Origin: SG8-41 sp963699525
GTDB taxonomy: Bacteria > Pseudomonadota > Gammaproteobacteria > Burkholderiales > SG8-41
Assembly: GCA_963699525.1 (NCBI GenBank)
Contig: CAVOUI010000009.1
Coordinates: forward strand, 186,001-250,000
Reading direction: 5' to 3'
DNA length: 64,000 nt
Shown here: piece by piece, positions 54,264 to 64,000 of the stretch
Layout of the letters: each line of letters opens with the position of its first letter
Position numbering within the stretch: the first letter of the stretch is position 1
Position numbers and translations under genes: made by a program
The notes under the pieces: generated by a model
What the model was told of the DNA's origin: nothing
The model's database searches: none
What the model saw: the letters and a program-made list of their open reading frames with translations, nothing else

Positions 54264-55923
54264 CCGGCCGGGGAGCGCGCGCGGCCGGGCGCCGGGCGTC
54301 GCCGTCGCCCCAACGCCGGAGGCGCTCGATCAACGGAACCCACATCTCGTGCGAGGCAGGCTCCGTTGCGTCCACCGCGAACGACGCCGCCATTTCCGCC
54401 GGCGTCAGCGGCTCGCGGGCGCCAACCTGGTGCTCGAGCACGGCGAGGTCGGCCTCTGAAGCGTCGTCCGCGCGGCCGAGGCGCAGCGTGATCCGAGCGC
54501 GCAGCGCCTCCAGCGGCGCGTGGAAGTCGAGGATCACGAATGGCACCTCGAGCCGCTCCGCGATCGCCCGGAAGGCGTCGCGTTCGGAGCGCTTGAGGAA
54601 GGCGCCGTCGACCACAACCGGAAAACCCGCGCGCAGCGCCTCCTGGGCGAGCTCGCCGAGCCGCCGGTAGGTTGCCGTGTTGACCACCGCGGAGTAGAGC
54701 CCCTTCCCGATCCCGGAACCACTCGATGCGAGCGGCGCCATGCCGTGCGCGCGCTTGCGCTCGAGGTCGGAGCGGACCCGGATCGCCCCCAGGGCCTCGA
54801 TGAGCGTCTGCGTGAAGGTGGTCTTGCCGCTGCCGGAGAGGCCGTGCGCGAGCAGCAACGCGGGGAGCCGTGGCGCCGCGAGCCGGCCGGCGAGGCCCAG
54901 ATAGTCCTCGAACGCGCGCGAAAGCCGCGCCCGCTCGGGCCGCCGCAGCCCGCCCTGCCGCGAGCGCAGGAGATGCACCTTCGCGCGCACCAGCGCGCGG
55001 TAGACGAGGTAGAAGGGCAGCACCGCGAGCCCGGCGTAATCGCCGGTCGCCTCGAGGTAGCGGCCGAGAAAGCGCCACGCAAGGTCGCGGCGGCCGCGGT
55101 CCTCGAGATCCATCGCGAGAAACGCCACCTCGCTCATGACGTCGATCCAGCGCAGCTCAGCGTTGAACTCGATGCAGTCGAAGGGCACCGGCCGCCCGTC
55201 GAGGAGCACGATGTTCCGCAGGTGCAGGTCGCCGTGGCACTCTCGCACGAAACCCTGCTTCCGGCGCGCCGCGAGCGCCTCGCCGCGGGCCGCGAACTCG
55301 CGCTTGGTCCAGAGGCGCAGCTCGCGCAGCGCACGGTCGTCCGGCGCCGATTTGACGAGCGGCAGCAACTGCTCGAAGTTCTGCAGGGCGTCCGCCAGCA
55401 CCACGTCGGGCGAGCCGAAGCGCTCCGATTCCGGTGCGCGCAAAGCGCCTTCATGGAAGCGCGCGACAAGCGCCGCGAGCGCGTCGACCTCCGCTGCGCC
55501 AAACGCTCCGCTCGCGAGTGCGCGGCTGGCGAGCGCGGCCTGCGGGAACTCGCGCATCCGGACCGCGTATTCCAGCAGCGGACCTTCGCCGCCGATGCGC
55601 GGTGCTCCGGGGGTGCCGTGGATCTCGACCACGTCGAGGTACAGCTCCGGCGCGAGCCGGCGGTTCAGCCGCAGCTCCTCTTCACAGTAGTGGCGCCGCA
55701 GCTCGAGCGAGGAGAAGTCGAGGAAGCCGAGGTCCACGGGCTTCTTGATCTTGTAGGCGTATTCCCCCGTCAGGAGGACCCAGGAAATGTGCGTCTCCAG
55801 CACCCGCACGCCGGCGACCGGGTGGGGATAGCAGGCCGGGTCGAGCAGCGCCGCGAAGAGCGGCGGCGCGGTAAGGGCAGCCGGGCGGGCGCGCGTCATG
55901 AGGTTCTGCAAGGGGCGGGCCAT
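54253..55923 (-). CDS. Bifunctional APH-like phosphotransferase / AAA P-loop kinase protein
   Basis: A 556-residue protein with two kinase-like parts. Residues about 25-330 resemble aminoglycoside/choline phosphotransferases (LLTGEYAYKIKKPVDLGFLDFS near 52; catalytic loop VRECHGDLHLRNIVLLDGRPVPFDCIEF near 225). Residues about 350-540 form a P-loop kinase with LLAHGLSGSGKTTFTQTL (Walker A) and VVVDGAFLKRSERDAF. This fusion (COG2187 plus COG0645) is widespread but uncharacterised. It is not evidence of antibiotic resistance. The 11-bp overlap with the GGDEF gene makes them one transcript. Confidence 0.87.
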   Translation of the reverse strand: MARPLQNLMTRARPAALTAPPLFAALLDPACYPHPVAGVRVLETHISWVLLTGEYAYKIKKPVDLGFLDFSSLELRRHYCEEELRLNRRLAPELYLDVVEIHGTPGAPRIGGEGPLLEYAVRMREFPQAALASRALASGAFGAAEVDALAALVARFHEGALRAPESERFGSPDVVLADALQNFEQLLPLVKSAPDDRALRELRLWTKREFAARGEALAARRKQGFVRECHGDLHLRNIVLLDGRPVPFDCIEFNAELRWIDVMSEVAFLAMDLEDRGRRDLAWRFLGRYLEATGDYAGLAVLPFYLVYRALVRAKVHLLRSRQGGLRRPERARLSRAFEDYLGLAGRLAAPRLPALLLAHGLSGSGKTTFTQTLIEALGAIRVRSDLERKRAHGMAPLASSGSGIGKGLYSAVVNTATYRRLGELAQEALRAGFPVVVDGAFLKRSERDAFRAIAERLEVPFVILDFHAPLEALRARITLRLGRADDASEADLAVLEHQVGAREPLTPAEMAASFAVDATEPASHEMWVPLIERLRRWGDGDARRPAARAPRPDDG

Positions 55924-55998
55924 GCGCGGAGGAGGGCTGGCGCCAACGGTGCGCCGCGGTCCCCACGTTCATTTCACCGCAACCGCCGGTCCGGGCGA

Positions 55999-56012
55999 TT
56001 GATCTGGATCAA
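55999..56012 (+). promoter_or_regulatory. FNR/Anr-type site, full consensus, upstream of DksA-like gene
   Basis: TTGATCTGGATCAA matches TTGAT-N4-ATCAA fully. Its centre is 28.5 bp before the -10 candidate TAGGAT (56034-56039), close to class II geometry. ATG 56084 follows. Confidence 0.72.
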
Positions 56013-56083
56013 CGAACCGGCGCGGCCCGAGCCTAGGATTGTGCAATGGGGCACGGTTCACCGGCAAGACGGAGAATACAGCG

Positions 56084-56479
56084 ATGAAGCACCTGAAGCA
56101 TTCCCAGATCGCTCACCTCGACCGCCAGCTCGTGCGGCGGGACCGCGAGCTGCGCGAGGAAATTCGCGCGCTGCTGCTGCAGTCGGACGTGGAGCACCAC
56201 CGGGACCTCGCGGGCATGGTGAGCGACGTGGGCGATGAATCGGTCGCGAACCTGCTCGCCGACCTCGACGCGACGTTCATCGACCGCCACGTGCGCGACC
56301 TGCGCGAAGTGGAGGGCGCCCGCAGCCGCCTTGCCGCCGGCAGCTACGGCGTGTGCGTGCGCTGCGGCCAGGGCATCGGCTACGAGCGCCTGGCGGTCTA
56401 TCCCACCGCCGTCCGCTGCTTCGCCTGCGAGGCCCAGCACGAGAAGACCCACGCGCACGAGGGCACCCCGACGCTCTAG
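56084..56479 (+). CDS. DksA/TraR-family zinc-finger protein
   Basis: A 131-residue protein with an N-terminal coiled coil (LDRQLVRRDRELREEIRALLLQ, then DVEHHRDLAGMVSDVGDES). The C-terminal zinc finger reads YGVCVRCGQGIGYERL ... VRCFACEAQHE, ligands C-x2-C-x17-C-x2-C, as in DksA/TraR proteins that insert into the RNA polymerase secondary channel. The coil lacks the usual DxxDxA tip as far as I can see, so activity on polymerase is uncertain. It is controlled by the best FNR-type site of the window. Confidence 0.88.
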   Translation: MKHLKHSQIAHLDRQLVRRDRELREEIRALLLQSDVEHHRDLAGMVSDVGDESVANLLADLDATFIDRHVRDLREVEGARSRLAAGSYGVCVRCGQGIGYERLAVYPTAVRCFACEAQHEKTHAHEGTPTL

Positions 56480-56503
56480 CGCCTATTGTTGAGATAGGCT
56501 CTT

Positions 56504-58237
56504 GTGCCGGTCCACAACGCCGACATCGCCGCAATCTTCGAGGAGATCGCCGAGCTCCTCGAAATCAAGCAGGAGAACCCGTTTCGCATCCGCGCCTACC
56601 ACAACGCGGCGCGCACGGTGAGCGAGCTCGGGCGCGATCTGGCGGAGATGATCGAGCGTGGCGGCGAGTTGCCGAAGCTGCCGGGCGTCGGCGCCGATCT
56701 CGCCGGCAAGATCCGGGAGATCTGCGAAACGGGCACCTGCGCGCTTCTCGAGCGCCTGCACCGCGAGCTGCCGCCGGCGATCACCGAGCTGCTGAAGATT
56801 CCCGGCCTCGGACCCAAGCGGGTGCGGCTGCTCTACGATTCGCTGGCCGTAAAGACGGTCGAGGACCTCAGGCGCGCGGCCGGCGCCGGCCGCATCCGCG
56901 AGCTGCCGGGCTTCGGCGAGAAGATGGAGGCGCGCATTCTGGAGGCGCTCGCGGCGCGCAAGGCCGCGCCGCTGCGCTTCAAGCTCGCCATCGCGGCACA
57001 GTATGCCGCGGCGCTCGAGGCCTGGCTCGCGCGGGTGCCGGGCGTGCGCAAGGTGACGGTGGCGGGCAGCTACCGGCGCATGCGCGAGACGGTGGGCGAT
57101 CTCGACATCCTGGTCGCGGCCGCGGCGGGCAGCGCGGTGATGGAGCGCTTCGCCGCCTACGACGAAGTGAAGAGCGTGCTCGCGCGGGGCGAGACGCGCT
57201 CGAGCGTCCTCCTGAAGAGCGGGATCCAGGTCGACCTGCGGCTCGTGCCCCCGGAATCCTATGGCGCGGCGCTGCATTACTTCACGGGCTCCAAGGCGCA
57301 CAACATCGCGATCCGCAAGCTGGGCCAGGCGCGCGGACTGAAGATCAACGAGTACGGCGTGTTCCGGCGCGAGGCGCGAGTGGCGGGCGAGACCGAGGAA
57401 TCGGTGTTCCGGTCGGTCGACCTGCCGTACATCGAGCCCGAGCTGCGGGAGGACCGCGGCGAAATCGAGGCGGCGCGCCGGGGCGAGCTGCCGCGACTGA
57501 TCGAGCTTGCCGACCTGAAAGGCGACCTGCACCTGCACACGAAAGCGACCGACGGCCACAACACGATCCGGGAGATGGCGCTGGCGGCGAAGGCCGCCGG
57601 GCTCTCCTACATCGCCGTGACCGAACACTCGCGCAGGCTCACCGTCGCGCGCGGTTTCGATCCGCAGCGGCTGCTCAAGCAGATCGACGAGATCGATCGC
57701 GTCAACGGGGAGCTCGCGGGCATCACGGTGCTGAAAGGCATCGAGGTGGACATCCTGGAGGATGGCAGCCTCGACCTGCCCGACGAGGTGCTCGGGCGGC
57801 TCGATCTCGTGGTGGGCGCGGTCCACAGCGCCTTCGACCTGCCGCGGCGCAAGCAGACGGCGCGCATCCTGCGCGCGCTCGACAGCCGGTGTTTCACTGT
57901 GCTCGCGCACCCGTCCGCGCGGCTCCTCGGCAGCCGCGCGGCGATCGACGCGGACATGCTGGCGATCGTGCGCGCGGCGAGGAAGCGGGGCCGTTACCTC
58001 GAGCTGAACGCGCAGCCCGAGCGTCTCGACCTGGACGACGTGCACGCGCGCATGGCGCGGGAGGAGGGCGTGCTCCTCGCCCTCAGCACCGACGCCCACA
58101 GCACCTTCGATTTCGCGCACCTGAAATACGGCATCGGCCAGGCGCGCCGCGGCTGGCTCGAGGCGAAGGACGTGCTCAACACGCGCAGCCTTAAGGAGCT
58201 GCGGCCGCTGCTGGCGAAAACGATGGGCCGCCCGTAG
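56504..58237 (+). CDS. polX: DNA polymerase/3'-5' exonuclease PolX
   Basis: Family X repair polymerase that fills short gaps. The 577-residue product has helix-hairpin-helix segments (LPKLPGVGADLAGKIREI near residue 57, IPGLGPKRVRLLYDSL near 95), the nucleotidyltransferase site VAGSYRRMRETVGDLDILVAA near 187 with the DxD aspartates, QVDLRLVPPESYGAALHYFTGS near 247, and a C-terminal PHP exonuclease domain (KGDLHLHTKATDGHNTI near 344, YIAVTEHSRRL, VLAHPSARLLG). GTG 56504 is the start giving the full N-terminal domain, 24 bp after the DksA-like gene. Confidence 0.94.
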   Translation: MPVHNADIAAIFEEIAELLEIKQENPFRIRAYHNAARTVSELGRDLAEMIERGGELPKLPGVGADLAGKIREICETGTCALLERLHRELPPAITELLKIPGLGPKRVRLLYDSLAVKTVEDLRRAAGAGRIRELPGFGEKMEARILEALAARKAAPLRFKLAIAAQYAAALEAWLARVPGVRKVTVAGSYRRMRETVGDLDILVAAAAGSAVMERFAAYDEVKSVLARGETRSSVLLKSGIQVDLRLVPPESYGAALHYFTGSKAHNIAIRKLGQARGLKINEYGVFRREARVAGETEESVFRSVDLPYIEPELREDRGEIEAARRGELPRLIELADLKGDLHLHTKATDGHNTIREMALAAKAAGLSYIAVTEHSRRLTVARGFDPQRLLKQIDEIDRVNGELAGITVLKGIEVDILEDGSLDLPDEVLGRLDLVVGAVHSAFDLPRRKQTARILRALDSRCFTVLAHPSARLLGSRAAIDADMLAIVRAARKRGRYLELNAQPERLDLDDVHARMAREEGVLLALSTDAHSTFDFAHLKYGIGQARRGWLEAKDVLNTRSLKELRPLLAKTMGRP

Positions 58238-58270
58238 GCACTCCCGGTAATATTCGGATTCGAGCCGCCC

Positions 58271-59520
58271 ATGCCTCCGAACGAGAGAGCCGTCCCCCTG
58301 CGCCGCTGGATCAAGCGCGGCTTGGTCATTGCGCTCGCGCTCGCCGTGGCGGGCTTTGCCCTGCGCAACGTCATCCTCGGCACGCCGGTCGAGATCACCG
58401 AGGCGGTACGCAGCGATCTCGTGCAGACCGTGGTGGCGAGCGGGCGGATCATGACGCCGCAGCGGGCGTCGGTCGGGGTGGTGATCACGGGGCGCGTCGT
58501 GCGCATCCCGGTGGAGGAAGGCCAGAGCGTGAAGCAGGGGCGATGTCCTGATCGTGCTCGACGACGAGGACGCAAAAGGCCGCGGTCGCGCAGGCGCGGG
58601 GCGCGGTCGCCCAGGCCGAGGCGAAGCTGCGCCAGTTGCGCGAGGTGGGCCTGCCCGCCGCCGAGCAGGCGCTGGTGCAGGCGCAGGCAAACTTCACCCA
58701 GGCGCGCCAGCAGTTCGAGCGGGCGAAGGAATTGAAGGCGAAGGGATTCGTGAGCCAGGCCGCCCTCGACGACGCGCAGCGCAACCTGGATGTCGCGGAG
58801 AGCCAGCTCAGGGCGGCCAAGCTGCAGGTCGAGACCAACCGCCCTTCGGGCAGCGATTTCGCCCTGGCCCAGACCGCGCTCGCGCAGGCGCGCGCGAACC
58901 TGGGCGTCGCGCAGGCGAAGCTCGATCAGACGGTGATCGTCGCGCCCGTCGATGGCACGCTCATCTCGCGCAACGTCGAGCCCGGCAACGTGGTGCAGGC
59001 CGGCAAGGAGTTGATGGCGCTCGCGCCGGCGGGCGAAACCCAGGTGGTGGTCCAGATCGACGAGAAGAACCTCGCGCAGCTCAGGGTCGGCCAGCACGCG
59101 CTCGCTTCCGCCGACGCGTTTCCGAAGGAGCGCTTCGAGGCCGTGCTCGTGTACATCAATCCCGGCATCGACGCGCTGCGCGGCTCGGTGGAAGTGAAGC
59201 TGCGGGTGCCGAAGCCGCCGGACTACCTGCGGCAGGACATGACGGTCTCCGTGGACATCGAGGTCGCGCGCAGCCCCGCCACCGTGGTAATCGCGGCCGA
59301 CGCCGTGCGCGATGCGAACAGCGCGCAGCCGTGGGTGCTCGCGGTGGACGGGTGGCGCGCGGCACGCCGTCCGGTCAAGCTCGGCCTGAAGGGTGACGGA
59401 CGCGTCGAGGTGCTGGAAGGCGTGGCGCCGGGAGACCGGCTCATTTCCGCCGCCCAGATGACGGTCAAGAACGGGCAGCGCGTGCGCGCGGTCGCCGCTT
59501 CCAGGGCCGGCGCGCCGTGA
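58271..59520 (+). CDS. HlyD-type periplasmic adaptor subunit of ABC exporter, two frameshifts
   Basis: Periplasmic adaptor (membrane fusion protein) of a MacA-like tripartite exporter. The N-terminal part has a membrane anchor (LVIALALAVAGFALRNVIL) and RSDLVQTVVASGRIMTPQRA, then VVRIPVEEGQSVKQG. After the breaks come the coiled-coil hairpin (QALVQAQANFTQARQQFERAKELKAKGFVSQAALDDAQRNLDVAESQL), DQTVIVAPVDGTLISRNVEPGNVVQAG and a beta-barrel domain. Extra G in 58537-58540 and extra A in 58573-58576 shift the frame twice; removing both restores KQGDVLIVLDDEDAKAAVAQA. Its stop overlaps the permease start. Confidence 0.88.
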
Positions 59521-60744
59521 GACGGCTCGCGCTGTTCGAGGTGATCGTCGCCTTCCGCTTCATGCGCGAAGGCCTGATGCAGACGCTGCTGATCATCCTC
59601 GGCGTCGGCCTGGGCGGCGGCGTCATCATTTTCATGTCGGCGATCCTGTCCGGCCTGCAAAGCAACGTCGTGCGCCGCACGCTCAACTTCCAGGCCCCCA
59701 TCGTGATCCTGCCGCCCGACCAGGTGGCGCGGCCGCTGCGCGCCGGGGCCGGCACCGAGTTCGCGGCCCGGGTCCAGCCGAGGTCGCAGCAACTGCGCTC
59801 GATCGATCAATGGCAGAAGGTGCGGGAGCAGGTGGCGCGAACGCCGGGCGTGGTCGCGTTGACTCCCGTCGTGTCCGGTCCCGGCTTTGCCCTGCGCGGC
59901 GATGCCAACAAGGCGGTTGCGATCACGGGCATCGAAGCCGAGACGTATTTCGACGTGATCGCGCTGCCGGAAAAGATCGTCGCCGGGCGCTACCAGACCG
60001 GTCCCCTCGACATCATCATCGGCACCGAGCTCTCGACCGACCTCGGCGCCGGCATCGGCGACAAGGTGAGGCTCACCACCGCCACGGGCGCGACCGCGAC
60101 GCTGACCGTCATCGGCATCTTCGATTTCGGCAACAAGGGCGTGAACGAACGCAACGTCTACGTCGCGCTGCGCACGGCCCAGAACCTGCTCGACCTGATC
60201 GGCGGTGTCTCCAGCCTCGAGGTGAAGGTGCACGACCCGTTCGCGGCTGAGAAAATCGCCGAAACCATCCGCGCCGGGACCGACCTCCAGGTGGACAGCT
60301 GGATCAAGACCAACGCGCAGTTCTTCACCGCGATGGCGGCCCAGATCCTCACCAACACCCTGATCCGCGTCTTCGTCGGCCTGACCGTCGCGCTCGGCAT
60401 CGCCAGCGTCCTGGTGGTCTCGGTGATCCAGAAATCGAAGGAAATCGGCATCCTGCGCGCGATGGGGACCTCGCGCGAGCAGGTGCTGCGCGTGTTCCTG
60501 ATCCAGGGCGGCGCGATGGGGCTGGCGGGCTCGGTGCTCGGGTCCCTGCTCGCCTGGACGTTTCTGCTGGTATGGCGCAGCGTCGCGAAGAACCCGGACG
60601 GCACGCCGATGTTCATCATCGAGATGGAGCCGTCGCTGTTCGTGATCGCCACGGTCGGCGCCACCCTGGTCGGGAATTCTTGCCGCCATGGCGCCCGCCC
60701 GCCGCGCCGCGCGGCTCGACCCGGTCGTCGCCATCCGCAGCTGA
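59517..60744 (+). CDS. FtsX/MacB-type ABC transporter permease, one frameshift near 60675
   Basis: Inner-membrane permease of the exporter. It has an N-terminal transmembrane segment (LLIILGVGLGGGVIIFMSAIL), a long periplasmic MacB-like domain (TPGVVALTPVVSGPGFALRGD, GRYQTGPLDIIIGTELSTDLGAGIGDKVRL) and C-terminal transmembrane segments around EIGILRAMGTSREQVLRVFLIQGG. Near 60675 one extra base puts the frame through into the ATPase gene. Removing it gives LVGILAAMAPARRAARLDPVVAIRS with a TGA at 60742-60744, the family C-terminus. The start is GTG 59517, overlapping the adaptor stop. Confidence 0.87.
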
Positions 60745-60755
60745 AGCCGGGAATC

Positions 60756-61466
<711 letters not shown>

Positions 61467-61514
61467 CCGCGGGGGGAGGACCGTCGGCCGCCGATGCGCC
61501 GATCGCGACGATCT

Positions 61515-61528
61515 TTGACCTGCATCAA
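61515..61528 (+). promoter_or_regulatory. FNR/Anr-type site with -10 at class II spacing, before candidate sRNA
   Basis: TTGACCTGCATCAA is centred 29.5 bp before TACAAA (61551-61556), the geometry of a class II FNR-activated promoter. The predicted start is about 61563. No ORF begins in a standard position downstream. Confidence 0.65.
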
Positions 61529-61562
61529 AGTCACGGCCGCGCGCCTGGGGTACAAAGGAATT

Positions 61563-61792
61563 GCCTTACGCTATCCAGCGCGCACCCGGCGCCGCACCCG
61601 GATGCCCGCGGCGCAGGGCACCAGGCGGGAGGAAGCAGGTTCTCCCGGCCAGATCGGCCTCCTCTTCGGGGGCCGGCGCAAGGCCGACCGGCGCGATAAC
61701 GATGCACCGGTACCCTTACGGGTCCAAGCGGCAAAGCGTGGTCAGTGTGGCCGACGCCGGAGGCTCATAAGGCTTCCGGCGTTATTTTTGTG
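61563..61792 (+). ncRNA. Candidate FNR-controlled structured small RNA
   Basis: The stretch runs from the predicted start site to an intrinsic terminator. It can form a hairpin CGGCCTCC-TCTTC-GGGGGCCG near 61660-61680 (8-bp stem with one G-T pair), a short ACCC-TTAC-GGGT hairpin near 61711-61723, and the terminator stem. No reading frame with a good start, ribosome site and length is seen. Alternatively it is simply the trailer of the ABC exporter operon, or encodes a very small peptide. Confidence 0.42.
61755..61789 (+). terminator. Intrinsic terminator, plus strand
   Basis: CGCCGGAGGC and GCTTCCGGCG (61755-61764 and 61772-61781) pair over 10 bp with a 7-nt loop and one G-T pair, followed by TTATTTTTG. 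On the minus strand no T-run follows, so it ends plus-strand transcription from the exporter operon or the candidate sRNA, not parC. Confidence 0.82.
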
Positions 61793-61794
61793 GC

Positions 61795-64000
<2,206 letters not shown>

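Noticed and set aside
54253..55923. Aminoglycoside resistance gene
   Set aside because: The APH-like domain belongs to a widespread chromosomal APH-AAA fusion family; nothing indicates an antibiotic substrate.
61561..61770. Small frame of 69 codons starting TTG in the candidate sRNA
   Set aside because: It would begin at the predicted transcript start without a ribosome-binding site, and its Arg/Ala/Gly/Pro-rich product has no recognisable feature.

Overview
The window is a GC-rich chromosome segment that reads as a betaproteobacterium, probably an uncultured member of the Burkholderiales/Nitrosomonadales type. The evidence is the gene content and order: pgpA-cinA...recA-recX-alaS, waaF-zinc finger-ilvE-glnE-yhdP-nitrilase-tldD, nth-rsxB, aat...bpt...pyrD, plus ctaA and parC. 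I see no rRNA, tRNA, CRISPR array, integrase or insertion sequence. Coding density is very high. The only gene-free stretch over 300 bp is 61467-61797.

Layout. 1-9.6 kb: the conserved pgpA-cinA-recA-recX-alaS block, interrupted between cinA and recA by about 4 kb (PrpD-like protein, pyrimidine-dimer glycosylase-like protein, fatty-acid desaturase, hydroxyisobutyrate-dehydrogenase-like protein). This interruption carries a 75-bp remnant of a second cinA 3' end. 9.6-16.3 kb, minus strand: phosphomannomutase/phosphoglucomutase, YheT-type hydrolase, TcuA-like flavoprotein, NTF2-like protein, heptosyltransferase, small zinc-finger protein, IlvE. 16.5-32 kb: membrane adenylate cyclase, GlnE, YhdP, nitrilase, TldD, AroG, a cNMP-binding protein, a BtuF-like protein, then a leftward group of cobalamin adenosyltransferase, ECF sigma factor, anti-sigma factor and DM13 protein. 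32-38.7 kb: SulP transporter, two small cytochromes c, Nth, an SH3/M48 fusion, RsxB-like ferredoxin, an orphan membrane sensor domain, PyrD. 38.7-45 kb: PAP2 phosphatase, two-component system and ArnT-like glycosyltransferase interleaved with pyrD, bpt and aat. 45-64 kb: SodC, Rieske protein, SAF-domain oxidoreductase, hemerythrin, CtaA, B12-radical SAM enzyme, SirB2, MgtC/DUF4010 protein, PAS-GGDEF, APH-AAA kinase, DksA-like protein, PolX, an HlyD/FtsX/ATPase ABC exporter, and parC running off the right edge.

The most interesting signals are regulatory. Five FNR/Anr-type palindromes (TTGA[T/C]-N4-[A/G]TCAA) occur in the last 16 kb, each in an intergenic region before a gene start. Several have a -10-like hexamer at class II spacing. 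One drives a structured stretch of about 230 nt that ends in an intrinsic terminator and has no convincing ORF, so it is a candidate oxygen-responsive small RNA. A second theme is an envelope-lipid module (PAP2, two-component system, ArnT-like enzyme) split across the aat-bpt-pyrD gene group, with matching TTCAC-N6-TTCAC direct repeats upstream of two of its units.

Caution on sequence quality. Single-base indels break pgpA, the desaturase, recA (two), the cobalamin adenosyltransferase, the HlyD gene (two), the FtsX permease and parC (two), and probably the starts of the btuF-like and nitrilase genes. Most are +1 insertions and several hit essential genes, so sequencing or assembly error is the likeliest cause. 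The affected genes are annotated as intact loci with the breaks stated.
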